Source of the DNA: Mycobacterium sp. SMC-8
GTDB taxonomy: Bacteria; Actinomycetota; Actinomycetes; Mycobacteriales; Mycobacteriaceae
Direction: 5' to 3'
Assembly (NCBI RefSeq): GCF_025263565.1
Contig: NZ_CP079865.1
Span: 1,984,001-2,048,000 of the forward strand
Length of the DNA: 64,000 bases
Shown: in pieces, positions 34,671 through 43,577 of the stretch
Numbering within the stretch: position 1 is the first letter of the stretch
How the letters are laid out: every line of letters begins with the position of its first letter
The notes under the pieces: generated by a model
Told to the model about the DNA's origin: nothing
What the model saw: only the letters and a program-made list of their open reading frames with translations
Database searches by the model: none
Made by a program: the position numbers and the translations under genes

Positions 34671-35853
34671 ACCCGCCGAGGAAGCGGGTCATCCGGCGCA
34701 GGTAGTCGGGTTGGCTGACATGGAGCACGTGGTTGCCCGGGAACCAGTGGAAGGCGCACTGATCCCAGTGCCGCCACAGCATCTCGGCCTGCTCGGGTGG
34801 CGCCAGCCGGTCGCCGAGGCCGGCGATGATCAGCCGCCGGTCCTTCGGGACCAGCGGCCGGTAGTTCAGCGGCGACGAGTACATGGTGGCCGCGTCGACG
34901 AGCTCGGTGTCGGTGCGGGCGATCCAGTCCCGCAGCGCCACCACCTTGTTCGCGGGGAACCACTCGTCCACGGTGCGGTCCGGGGTGACGACCGGGACGT
35001 TCGGGATGACGGCCTGGACGCGGTCGTCGACGCTGGCGATCAGCGCCGAGGTGTATCCGCCCAGCGACATCCCGGTCAGCGCGATCCGGTCCACGCCGGT
35101 GAACTCGAGATAGTCGATCACCGAACGGAAGTCGTGCACCGCCTGCGCCATCGCCTCGGCGAAGCCCGCCATGCCGTGCGCGAAGTAGCCGTGCCCGCTG
35201 AACGGTGAGTACTTCTCGGCGCGCCGGCCGTGGAACGGCAGCGTGTACAGCATCACGTCGTAACCGCTGCGGTAGAACCAGGGCAGCGAGAAGAACAACC
35301 CGTTGAACAGGTATGCCGATCCCATGAATCCGTGGATCAGACACAGCGTCGGGCGCGGGCCGTCGTCGTGGCGCCAGTGCTGAGCGTGGACGACGTTGTT
35401 GCGGACGAATCCCGCGCACTGGTCGCGCAGTGCGGGGTTGACGGCCTGGAAGCTGCTCTGGAAGCGGATGTTGCGGACGTTGCCGCGCGCGACCCATTCC
35501 GCGACCGGATTGGCGGGCCGCGACGACACCCGGGGCGGCGACTGCGGCGCCGGGAACGAGGTCTGCGGATCCTGGGCGGCGGCGAGCTCGGCGTAGAAGC
35601 GCAGATGCTCACGCTCGGCCCTTGTGTCCGATCTGCGCAGGGCGCCGGCCACCGACGGCACCATCGTGGCGCTGAGCAGCGACGCGATCGACGTGCGCAG
35701 CGCCAGGTCGGCGATCGCGGACGAATCCACGATCAGGCGTTGCTGCCACGTCAGGTCGACCCGGCGCGGCAGACCGCGGGCGGTGGCGTCGGCGCCGGGG
35801 ACGTCGGGAACCGGGATGAGCGGCGCCTCCACGGGAGCCTGCGATTCGGTCAC
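34657..35853 (-). CDS. Alpha/beta hydrolase (Rv0293c-like)
   Basis: A 398-residue hydrolase with LIHGFMGSAYLFNGLFF (oxyanion HG), the nucleophile elbow GMSLGG in IALTGMSLGGYTSALIA, a late Asp in LIIAGLGDRLAPPEQAE and a His in FPGNHVLHVS. It has no signal peptide. It forms a two-gene leftward operon with the amidohydrolase (ATGA overlap) and converges on eccE3. The substrate is unknown. Confidence 0.85.
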   Translation of the reverse strand: MTESQAPVEAPLIPVPDVPGADATARGLPRRVDLTWQQRLIVDSSAIADLALRTSIASLLSATMVPSVAGALRRSDTRAEREHLRFYAELAAAQDPQTSFPAPQSPPRVSSRPANPVAEWVARGNVRNIRFQSSFQAVNPALRDQCAGFVRNNVVHAQHWRHDDGPRPTLCLIHGFMGSAYLFNGLFFSLPWFYRSGYDVMLYTLPFHGRRAEKYSPFSGHGYFAHGMAGFAEAMAQAVHDFRSVIDYLEFTGVDRIALTGMSLGGYTSALIASVDDRVQAVIPNVPVVTPDRTVDEWFPANKVVALRDWIARTDTELVDAATMYSSPLNYRPLVPKDRRLIIAGLGDRLAPPEQAEMLWRHWDQCAFHWFPGNHVLHVSQPDYLRRMTRFLGGFMFD

Positions 35854-36782
35854 GGCGCCGCCTTTCTCACCGGTTGCGGCCCGATGGTAGCCCCGGTGTC
35901 GGGCCCAGTTGGGCCGAACAACCGAACCCCGTTGTCGTGGAACACGTTACGCAGCCAGGAATCGTCCACCCCGGGCAACTCGGTGAGTGCGGACAGTGCA
36001 TGTGCGTAGCCGTACGGGATGTTGGGGAAGTCGCTGCCGAACAGAATGCGGTGCCCCATGTCGCGGAGCCGGCCGTACTCGGCGTCCGGGAACGGCATCT
36101 TCTCCTCCATGAAGCCGGTGAACGCCATCGTCGTGTCCAGGTGCAGCTGCTCGAATTCGTTGCAGAGATCCAGGAACTCGCGATATTCCGGGCCACCCAT
36201 GTGGGCGATGATCAGCCGCAGCCGGGGATGCCTGTCGAGGACGGCCCGAATCGGAGCGGGCCCGGTGTGCTGGCCGGGGGCCGGGCCCGATCCGCAGTGG
36301 ATGACCACCGGGACGCCGGCGTCCTCGATCACGCCCCAGACGGCGTCGAGCAGAGGGTCCGCCGGGTCGTAGCCGCCGACCTGGACATGCGCCTTGAACA
36401 CGCGGGCGCCGGAGTCGAGCGCGGCGGTGACGTACCGGGCGGCGCCCGGTTCGGGGAAGAACGTCGCGGTGTGCAGGCAGTCCGGGGTGTCCGCGGCGAA
36501 GCCGGCCGCCCACTGGTTCAGCCACGCCGCCATCTCGGGTTTGTGCGGATAGACCAGCGACGTGAAGGCCAGCACGCCGAACGAGCGCAGGGTGCGTAAC
36601 CGGTCGTTCTCGTCGCTGCGGTAGGTGATCGGCCACGGCCTGCCGATCAGCGGACCCGCGTCGTCGAAGTACTGCCAGACCTTGTCCATCACGTTCTTCG
36701 GCATGAAGTGCGTGTGCACATCCACGATGCCGGGGAGGCCGAGAGCCTGCCATATCCGCCGGACCGATTCGGGTTCATCCAT
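35850..36782 (-). CDS. Metal-dependent amidohydrolase (TIM-barrel, Amidohydro_2 type)
   Basis: 310 residues with the N-terminal HxH metal motif in GIVDVHTHFMP, further ligands in VVIHCGSG and IIAHMGG, and the Asp in ILFGSDFPNIPYG. Members hydrolyse lactones or decarboxylate aromatic acids. It is co-transcribed with the following hydrolase gene, which suggests a small catabolic pair. It is divergent from tam, with a 44-base gap. Confidence 0.88.
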   Translation of the reverse strand: MDEPESVRRIWQALGLPGIVDVHTHFMPKNVMDKVWQYFDDAGPLIGRPWPITYRSDENDRLRTLRSFGVLAFTSLVYPHKPEMAAWLNQWAAGFAADTPDCLHTATFFPEPGAARYVTAALDSGARVFKAHVQVGGYDPADPLLDAVWGVIEDAGVPVVIHCGSGPAPGQHTGPAPIRAVLDRHPRLRLIIAHMGGPEYREFLDLCNEFEQLHLDTTMAFTGFMEEKMPFPDAEYGRLRDMGHRILFGSDFPNIPYGYAHALSALTELPGVDDSWLRNVFHDNGVRLFGPTGPDTGATIGPQPVRKAAP

Positions 36783-36826
36783 CGAGTCGATGATGACACC
36801 GCCGTGGGGGAGCAGAATCGGCGGGT

Positions 36827-37591
36827 ATGTGGGACCCCGACGTCTACCTGAGTTTCGCCGACCACCGCGGGCGGCCGTTCTTCGATCTGCTGGCCCGGGT
36901 CGGGGCCGACGCCCCGCGCCGGGTGGTGGACCTGGGCTGCGGCCCGGGCAATCTGACCGGGGTGCTGCCCATGCGCTGGCCGGACGCGCAGGTGGCGGGC
37001 TGGGACACTTCTGCGGAGATGGTGGCCGCGGCGTGCGAACGTGGGGTAGACGCGCGTCTGGGTGATATCGCGGACTGGGCGCCCGAACCCGGCACCGACG
37101 TGGTGATCGCCAACGCCGCGCTGCAGTGGGTGCCCGGACACCGCGATCTGCTGGTGCGCTGGGCCGGGCAGCTGGAACCCGGGTCGTGGATCGCGTTCCA
37201 GGTGCCGGGCAACTTCGAGGCCCCGTCGCACGCCGCGATCCGGGAGGTGGCCCGTCGCGACCTGTTCGCCGAGGCGTTGGCCGACATGCCGTGGCGGGAC
37301 GCGGACGTGGTGGGAACCCCGGCCGAGTACGCCGGTCTGCTCACCGACGCCGGTTGTGCCGTGGATGCCTGGGAGACCACCTATGTACACGAATTGCGCG
37401 GTGAAACACCGGTGTTGGACTGGATCACCGGTACCGCGCTGACCCAGGTACGGGAACGGCTGACCGAGGGCGCCTGGCAGCGGTACCGCGCCGAGTTGAG
37501 TCCGGTACTCGACGCGCACTACCCGAAACGCGCCGACGGAATCACGTTCTTTCCGTTCCGCCGGATATTCGTCGTCGCCCAGGTGAAGTGA
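36827..37591 (+). CDS. tam: Trans-aconitate 2-methyltransferase
   Basis: A 254-residue class I methyltransferase: SAM motif [14 protein letters not shown], acidic [10 protein letters not shown], and [15 protein letters not shown]. The length and the C-terminal [20 protein letters not shown] match Tam, which methylates trans-aconitate to prevent aconitase inhibition. Its place next to stf0 matches Rv0294. Confidence 0.92.
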   Translation: MWDPDVYLSFADHRGRPFFDLLARVGADAPRRVVDLGCGPGNLTGVLPMRWPDAQVAGWDTSAEMVAAACERGVDARLGDIADWAPEPGTDVVIANAALQWVPGHRDLLVRWAGQLEPGSWIAFQVPGNFEAPSHAAIREVARRDLFAEALADMPWRDADVVGTPAEYAGLLTDAGCAVDAWETTYVHELRGETPVLDWITGTALTQVRERLTEGAWQRYRAELSPVLDAHYPKRADGITFFPFRRIFVVAQVK

Positions 37592-37595
37592 CCGG

Positions 37596-38399
37596 TCAGA
37601 TCGGCAGCCCTTCCCTCTCCGCGTCGGCGCGGTACCGGTCGACCCATTCGTCAGAGCGTTGATCGGCCTGCCGTTCCAGTGCGGGCGGCGGGGCCAGACG
37701 CGGGTCCTGGCCGAGCTTCTCCAGCACCTCGGCGACGACCTGGGTCAGGTTGCGCCACAGCACCGGATACGGCACCTCCATCGGCTCGACGTTCTCCTCG
37801 GCGAACCAGTTACGCCACCCTGCCTCCTGCTCGCGCAGCATCCTGACGACGTGCGCGATGGCGCCGGCGTGGTATTCGGCGCGCGCGTCGCGGTTGGGGT
37901 CGGGCCGTCCGCGCCAGACCCGCGTCTGCACCGCGCGCCAGAACGAAATCGCTTGGGACACAACGTCGGGGCGGTGAACGTGAATCAGCACTGGGTCGCT
38001 ACCGACGACGTCACGGATCGCCGACAGCAGTCCGGTGCCGGAGCGGTCCGGCAGACCCGCGGCCCGCTGGAGCAGCAGCGGGGTCTGGTTCCACATCAGC
38101 TTGCCGCCCCACACCCCGTTCGGCGTACGCCCGACGGTGCGGATGTAGTCCCGCCAGATCTCCGGTGGCGCCAGGTCGGGCTTGCCTTCGTCGGTGGGAT
38201 CCAGCAGACGCAGGATCGACTCGTCCTCGACGCCTTCGAACCACTGCCGCGGCTGGGGTGACTGACTCGTGGTCGGGAGGTACTGGAAGAACTCGCCGGG
38301 CTCGCCGGCGACGCCGGTGGCGCGCAGGGATTCGACCAGCAACGTGCTGCCGCTGCGCTGAGACGCGAGCACGAGATACGCCGTCGAACTGGCTGACAT
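37596..38399 (-). CDS. stf0: Trehalose 2-sulfotransferase Stf0
   Basis: 267 residues, the length I recall for Rv0295c. The N-terminal PAPS-binding loop is [13 protein letters not shown] (about 13-25), followed by [10 protein letters not shown], and [17 protein letters not shown] with a candidate catalytic Glu in the E-P-GEFF region. Stf0 makes trehalose-2-sulfate, the first step of sulfolipid-1 in M. tuberculosis; fast growers have the gene but not SL-1. It lies downstream of a sulfatase gene on the same strand, 51 bases away. Confidence 0.93.
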   Translation of the reverse strand: MSASSTAYLVLASQRSGSTLLVESLRATGVAGEPGEFFQYLPTTSQSPQPRQWFEGVEDESILRLLDPTDEGKPDLAPPEIWRDYIRTVGRTPNGVWGGKLMWNQTPLLLQRAAGLPDRSGTGLLSAIRDVVGSDPVLIHVHRPDVVSQAISFWRAVQTRVWRGRPDPNRDARAEYHAGAIAHVVRMLREQEAGWRNWFAEENVEPMEVPYPVLWRNLTQVVAEVLEKLGQDPRLAPPPALERQADQRSDEWVDRYRADAEREGLPI

Positions 38400-38450
38400 G
38401 CGCGAGAGCTTAACCGGAAACCGGGAGCGCGGCAGCCCTGGTATTTGCGA

Positions 38451-39839
38451 TCAGCGTGAGTCGAACTCTTGCGTGGAGCTGCGAGCGTGGTCGATGCCGC
38501 GCTCAGCGGCATTCGCTGAGCGGCTTGGGATTTGGATCCCCTGAACTCGCGCATACGTCTGGGTGTAGCGGTCGGCGATACGGGTGCCCACGAAGTCCGA
38601 CGGAATGACGTCCTTGACCTGCTGTCGCCAGGCGTCGAGCAGAAGTGCCAACTCGGTGCTCACGGCGTCGGCGGTATCGCTGACCTCTGCGCCCAGCAAA
38701 TTGTGTTGCTCGGTGGGATCGTTGGTCAGGTCGTAGAGCTCACGTTCAGGACGCGGGGTTCGTACCCGCGGCCCGACTTCACGCCCCGGCGCGCTGTCGG
38801 CGATGTCCCACGGCAGGTCGAGAAGCGGTCGCGGCGCGTAGTTCTCGATGTAGCTGTACTCCTTGGTGCGGACGGCCCGGATCGGGTCGAACGAGTCGTG
38901 GTAGGTCTTCATCGTGTAGACCGCAGTCCTGACCGGCTGCTCGTCGGGAGCCGTCAATTGCATTGCGTGCGAGAGTCCTTCGACGTCCGGCGGAACGTCG
39001 AGGCCGAGCAGCTCGAGCAGGGTCGGGACCAGGTCGACACCGCTGAACAGTTCCTCGTAGACCCGAGGTGTGACGTCGGCGTTCCGGGGCGGCCGGACGA
39101 TCAGTGCGACGCCGGTGCCCGCGTCGTAGAGCGTGGACTTGGCACGGGGCAGCGCCGGCCCGTGGTCGGTGACGAAGACCACCCAGGTGCTGCGGTCCAG
39201 GCCGGTGGCTTCCAGCGTGTCCAGCAGCTGGCCGACGGCGGCGTCGGCGACGGAAATCGATCCGTAGAAGTCCGCGAGATCCTGGCGGACGTCGGCGGTG
39301 TCGGGGAGGTATTCGGGCAGGGAGACCGCGTGCGGGTCGGCCGGCTGGTAGCGGTCGTGGGGGTAGGGCCGGTGCGTCTCGAAGAACCCGGCGGTGAGCA
39401 GGAACGGCTTGTCCGGCGGGTCGGTGAGCCAGCGGGTGGCCTGCTCGACGACGTACTCGCAGTACGAGTTGGACACATCGAACTCCTCGAAGCCGAGCCG
39501 GTCCGGGAACGACGTCTCGTGCTGCATTCCGAAAAGAGCGGTGTACCAACCATTCTCACCGAGGATGTGCGGCAGGGTGCGGACTCCCGCGCGGTACTCC
39601 CAGCCGTGATGCGCGAGCCCGACCAGTCCGTTGGATTGGGGGTAGCGGCCGGTGAACAGCGACCCTCGGGACGGGCTGCACAGCGGGGCGGTTGCGTGGG
39701 CGGCGGTGAAAAGGACGCCCTCTTCGGCCAGTCGGTCAAGCCGGGGGCTATGGACGTCGGCGTGGCCGTAGGCGCCGAGATGGCGGCCGAGGTCGTGCCA
39801 GTGCACGAGCAGGACGTTGTCTCGGTGCGGTGTGGTCAC
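38451..39839 (-). CDS. Sulfatase (Rv0296c-like)
   Basis: 462 residues of the alkaline-phosphatase superfamily. The formylglycine motif is C54-S-P-S-R58 in APLCSPSRGSLFTGR. Metal site pieces are NVLLVHWHDLGRHLG and VVFVTDHGPALPRAKSTLYDAGTGV. The C-terminal LYDLTNDPTEQHNL is typical. No signal peptide is seen, so a cytosolic sulfatase. Operon order sulfatase-stf0 suggests turnover of the same sulfated sugar or lipid. It needs a formylglycine-generating enzyme encoded elsewhere. Confidence 0.92.
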   Translation of the reverse strand: MTTPHRDNVLLVHWHDLGRHLGAYGHADVHSPRLDRLAEEGVLFTAAHATAPLCSPSRGSLFTGRYPQSNGLVGLAHHGWEYRAGVRTLPHILGENGWYTALFGMQHETSFPDRLGFEEFDVSNSYCEYVVEQATRWLTDPPDKPFLLTAGFFETHRPYPHDRYQPADPHAVSLPEYLPDTADVRQDLADFYGSISVADAAVGQLLDTLEATGLDRSTWVVFVTDHGPALPRAKSTLYDAGTGVALIVRPPRNADVTPRVYEELFSGVDLVPTLLELLGLDVPPDVEGLSHAMQLTAPDEQPVRTAVYTMKTYHDSFDPIRAVRTKEYSYIENYAPRPLLDLPWDIADSAPGREVGPRVRTPRPERELYDLTNDPTEQHNLLGAEVSDTADAVSTELALLLDAWRQQVKDVIPSDFVGTRIADRYTQTYARVQGIQIPSRSANAAERGIDHARSSTQEFDSR

Positions 39840-39945
39840 GGATGCCCTTTCCGTCGCGACGGCGCGTTATCCCCAAACCCGAATCTATCCACAGCCGGAT
39901 AAGTTGGCCGTCTGGGTGGGCCTGAGGCCCACTACTATCGAAAGC

Positions 39946-41454
39946 ATGTTCGAAGAACTGGCGGCCGAAGCGCTGCGGTCGCGTGGTGCCGCGGCGATCG
40001 GCGCGTGGGCGCGCGCGGAGAACGCGGCGGTGGCGCGCCGGCTGTCCGCGATGGCGGACGTGCTGGAGTCGAAGCTCGCCGACAAGGACAGCGCCGAGCG
40101 CGAGCAGTGGTGCCTGGACAACTGGGATGCGGTGTCGGCCGAGGTGGCCGCGGCGCAGAACGTTTCGCCCGGCGTGGCCTCCAACGAGCTTCTCGACGCA
40201 TGGTCGCTGCGGCAACGGATGCCGCAGGTGGCCGAAGTGTTTGCTTCCGGCGCGATCTCGTACCGGCTCGCCAGAGCTGCGGTGAGACGCACCCGGCTGA
40301 TCGCCGACCCGGACGCCAGGGCGAAGGTCGATGTGGAGATCGCTGCTCAAATCACCGCGTGGGGATCGCTGTCGAAGGCCAAGCAGGAGAGCGAAATCGA
40401 CTACTGGGTCGACCGATTCGACCCTGCCGCTGTGGTGCGGGCGGAGGGCTCGTCGAGGTCGTGCCATGTCGATGTGACACCGGCCGAGAACGGTTCCGGA
40501 GTGTGTTACGTCGAGGCGGTCCTACATGAGCATGACGGAGAGGCTCTTGATCGTCGGCTCGACGAGTTGGCCGGCAGCGTCTGCAACCGAGACCCCAGAA
40601 ATAGGGATCAGCGACGAGCGGCGGCGATAGGGGCGATGTCGGCCAAGGCGGACCGCTTGACGTGTCTGTGCGGCACCGATGACTGCCCAGCCGCGGGGCG
40701 TGCCCCGAGCGCGGTGGTGGTACTTGTGATCGCCGAAGAAGAGAGCCTGAGCGACGACACCCCGTTCAGCGCCCACGGCGAGCACGTGCCCGAGCCCGAG
40801 CAACGAACGGGCCGGGATTTGCTTGCTTCTCCCGAGGGGTGGGGCCCGGCGAAGACCAATCCGGGGATGACCCTCGGGGGAGCGGTGCTGCCGGCGCCGC
40901 TGCTGGCGGCCGTGGTGGCCAAGACGGCGACGATCCGGCGGCTGATCCATCCGGGACAGTCACCACCGGAGTCGCGGTACGTCCCGTCGGCGAAGCTGGC
41001 CGACTTCGTTCGCTGCCGCGACATAACGTGCCGGTTCCCGGGCTGCGACGTGCCTGCCGATCGTTGCGATCTGGACCATACGATTCCCTATCCGGTGGGC
41101 CCGACACAGGCGTCGAACCTGAAAGCGCTGTGCCGAAAACACCACTTGCTCAAGACTTTTTGGGGCTGGCGCGATGTCCAGTCCCCGGACGGCACCGTCG
41201 TGTGGACGTCGCCGGGCGGCCAGGTGGTGACCACCCGGCCGGGAAGCAGGGTGCTGTTCCCGGCGCTGTGCCGGCCGACAGCTCCCGTCGATGTCGCCGC
41301 GTCCGATCGGGTGCCGACCCCTGGTCGGCTCTCCGGTCTGGGCATGCCGCGGCGCACCCAGACCCGCGTCCAGGCACGAGCCCAGCGGCTCGCCGAGCAG
41401 CGCCGCGAGAACGAGGCGCTGCTGGAACCCCGGAACGGGGGCCCGCCGTGCTGA
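39946..41454 (+). CDS. 13E12-family DUF222/HNH endonuclease
   Basis: 502 residues from ATG 39946, where the DUF222 homology begins (MFEELAAEALRSRGAAAIGAWARAENAA). A C-terminal HNH domain follows: CRDITCRFPGCDVPADRCDLDHTIPYP, then NLKALCRKHH. These repeat-family proteins occur in many copies in mycobacteria, often as mobile-like elements; their function is unknown. A longer upstream frame overlaps the sulfatase start and is unlikely to be used. Confidence 0.88.
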   Translation: MFEELAAEALRSRGAAAIGAWARAENAAVARRLSAMADVLESKLADKDSAEREQWCLDNWDAVSAEVAAAQNVSPGVASNELLDAWSLRQRMPQVAEVFASGAISYRLARAAVRRTRLIADPDARAKVDVEIAAQITAWGSLSKAKQESEIDYWVDRFDPAAVVRAEGSSRSCHVDVTPAENGSGVCYVEAVLHEHDGEALDRRLDELAGSVCNRDPRNRDQRRAAAIGAMSAKADRLTCLCGTDDCPAAGRAPSAVVVLVIAEEESLSDDTPFSAHGEHVPEPEQRTGRDLLASPEGWGPAKTNPGMTLGGAVLPAPLLAAVVAKTATIRRLIHPGQSPPESRYVPSAKLADFVRCRDITCRFPGCDVPADRCDLDHTIPYPVGPTQASNLKALCRKHHLLKTFWGWRDVQSPDGTVVWTSPGGQVVTTRPGSRVLFPALCRPTAPVDVAASDRVPTPGRLSGLGMPRRTQTRVQARAQRLAEQRRENEALLEPRNGGPPC

Positions 41455-41476
41455 ACCGCGGGCTAGCGTGACGAGC

Positions 41477-42382
41477 ATGCGGGTCTTCGTCACCGGCGGC
41501 ACCGGAGCAATCGGTGGGTATGCGGTGCCCGCGTTGGTCGCCGCCGGTCACGAGGTGACGGCCATGGCGCGCAGTGAAGCGAAAGCGCAGGCGCTGCAAC
41601 GGCAGGGCGCCACGGCGGTGCAGGTGTCGCTGTTCGACCGCGACGCGCTGACTGCGGCGTTCCGCGGGCACGCCGCAGTGGTGAACCTGGCGTCGTCGTT
41701 GCCGTCGACCGAGCGCTTCATGCTGAAGTCGGCATGGAAGGAGTGCCACCGGATCCGGATCCAGGGGTCGGCGACACTCGTCGACGCGGCGATCGCGGCG
41801 GGCGTCGAGCGCGTGGTGCAAGAGTCGGTGTCGATGATCTACCGCGACGGTGGCACCAGGTGGATCGACGAGACCTGGCCGGTCGACCACTACCCGATCG
41901 CGGTGGGAAACCACGGCGCCGAGGCGAGCAGTCGCAGGTTCGGCCAGAACGGCGGTGCGTCCATCATCCTCAGATTCGGGTTCTTCTACGGACCAGGTGC
42001 GGCCCACAGCGAGACGATCATGGCGCTGGCCCGCCGCCGCATCGCGTTTCAGGCGGGACGGCCCGACAGCTACATGTCCTCAATACACCTGGCCGACGCG
42101 GCCGCGGCGGTCGTCGCCGCCCTGGAGGCAGCGCCCGGCACCTACAACGTCGCCGACGACTGCCCCGTCACCGCGAAACAGAACAGCGCGGCGATGGCAG
42201 CTGCCGTAGGCGTCAAACCCTGGCTGCACCCGCCGGGCCGGACGGCACTGCTGGCGGGGGATCGCGCGACCTCGATGACCAGGTCACTGCGAGTGAGCAA
42301 TGCGCGGCTGCGCGCGGTGACACCGTGGCGGCCGAGATACCCGAGTGTGTGGGACGGCTACCGGGTGATGGCGGTGGCCTGA
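41477..42382 (+). CDS. NAD(P)-dependent epimerase/dehydratase-like protein
   Basis: 301 residues of the atypical/extended SDR group: FVTGGTGAIGGYAVPALVAAGHEVTAMAR at the N-terminus (GxxGxxG), VVNLASSLPS, and SSIHLADAAAAVVAALEA with NVADD in the C-terminal half. The canonical YxxxK is not clear (HYPIAVGNHGAE). A GTG nine bases upstream is an alternative start. It follows the HNH gene by 22 bases. Confidence 0.85.
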   Translation: MRVFVTGGTGAIGGYAVPALVAAGHEVTAMARSEAKAQALQRQGATAVQVSLFDRDALTAAFRGHAAVVNLASSLPSTERFMLKSAWKECHRIRIQGSATLVDAAIAAGVERVVQESVSMIYRDGGTRWIDETWPVDHYPIAVGNHGAEASSRRFGQNGGASIILRFGFFYGPGAAHSETIMALARRRIAFQAGRPDSYMSSIHLADAAAAVVAALEAAPGTYNVADDCPVTAKQNSAAMAAAVGVKPWLHPPGRTALLAGDRATSMTRSLRVSNARLRAVTPWRPRYPSVWDGYRVMAVA

Positions 42383-42389
42383 CGGCTGC

Positions 42390-42872
42390 CTACGGGTGGT
42401 ACGGCACCCCGACGGCACGGAACACGAATTCCGGCGGCACGTCATAGGCGAGCGTCCTCCGGGGCAGTCGCGCCAGTACGTCGGGAGGAATGCGCTCCTT
42501 GTAGTGCAGCGACAGCTCCCCGGAGCAGCGCGGGTCCACGGCGGCGACATCCACGTCCAGCATCAGCCCCGTTTCTGACAGTTCGGCGGTCACCGCGCCG
42601 GATTGCGGGGCGTCCCAACGCACGTCGATGGTCCGGCCCGCCAGCTTGGGCAGCGACGACAGCGTGGCCAGCACCCGTTCCTCGGTCACCACGAGTGAAC
42701 CGACATAGCTGGCGATGCTGCCGCTGGAGCGCAGCCCGGGCACGGCGCCCCGGAACCGGCGCGTCACAGCCACGTACTCGGACAGGAACAGCACGCCCTC
42801 GGCCTCGACCTCCGCGCGCAACGCGCTGGGAAGCTTGCCGATTCGGAACAGCTTCCGCAGAAATACGGCCAT
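42390..42872 (-). CDS. Conserved hypothetical protein (160 aa)
   Basis: From ATG 42872 (MAVFLRKLFRIGKLPSALRAEVEAEGVLFLSEYVAVTRRF) the product looks like a compact beta-rich protein: GSLVVTEERVLATLSSLPKL, IDVRWD, LSLHYKERIPPDVLARLPRRTLAYDV. It is soluble and has no signal peptide. The frame runs on upstream but crosses the divergent PAP2 gene. I do not recognise a named family. Confidence 0.7.
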   Translation of the reverse strand: MAVFLRKLFRIGKLPSALRAEVEAEGVLFLSEYVAVTRRFRGAVPGLRSSGSIASYVGSLVVTEERVLATLSSLPKLAGRTIDVRWDAPQSGAVTAELSETGLMLDVDVAAVDPRCSGELSLHYKERIPPDVLARLPRRTLAYDVPPEFVFRAVGVPYHP

Positions 42873-42914
42873 GTCCGAACGGTAGCTCAGCACGCCGGTG
42901 GTACAGCTTGTCAG

Positions 42915-43577
42915 GTGAAGTTGCGCACCGGATGGCTGCTCGCCAGTGCCGCCGCCGCCATCGCGGTGTATCTGCTGATGTGGGTGGGATTCGTCCAGGG
43001 CTGGCCGTGGCTGGCGGGCATCGACGCCGACGCGCTCGACCCCGCGTTCCGGTTCGGTGAGACCCGCCCCGGGTGGGTGACCGCCTGGGATGTCTTCTGT
43101 ACCGTCCTCGGCCCCGGGGCGTTCCGCCTGGTGGTACTGATCGTCATCGTGATCGCGCTGATCCGCCGCCACCTCCGGCTCGCGGTCTTCCTGCTGCTCA
43201 CCGTCGAACTCAGCGGCGTGCTCACCGAGCTCACCAAATACATCGCCGCCCGGCCGCGACCGGACACCGCGATGGTGTCCGCGCTGTCGTCGTCGTTCCC
43301 GTCCGGCCACGCCCTCGGAGTCATGGCGTCGGTCGCGGCGCTGTTGACCGTGGTGCTGCCGGTGGTCCGTCCGGTGTGGCGCGGCTGGCTGGTCGCCCTC
43401 GGCGTCCTCGTGGTGCTGACCGTCGGTGCCGGGCGGGTGGTGCTCAACGTGCACCACCCCTCGGACGTGATCGCCGGATGGGCTCTCGGGTACGCCTACT
43501 TCGTTGCGTGCCTGCTGCTGGTGCCGCCGTTCACGGCAGCGGCCGAAAGACCGGCAGAGCTCGATACTGCGCGCTGA
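42915..43577 (+). CDS. PAP2-type phosphatase, membrane bound
   Basis: 220 residues, about six helices. The three phosphatase motifs are KYIAARPRPD, SSFPSGHALG and GRVVLNVHHPSDVIAGW. Such enzymes dephosphorylate phosphatidic acid, polyprenyl diphosphates or similar lipids at the outer face of the membrane. Start GTG 42915. The end overlaps the converging PAP2-kinase fusion gene by 47 bases. Confidence 0.9.
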   Translation: MKLRTGWLLASAAAAIAVYLLMWVGFVQGWPWLAGIDADALDPAFRFGETRPGWVTAWDVFCTVLGPGAFRLVVLIVIVIALIRRHLRLAVFLLLTVELSGVLTELTKYIAARPRPDTAMVSALSSSFPSGHALGVMASVAALLTVVLPVVRPVWRGWLVALGVLVVLTVGAGRVVLNVHHPSDVIAGWALGYAYFVACLLLVPPFTAAAERPAELDTAR

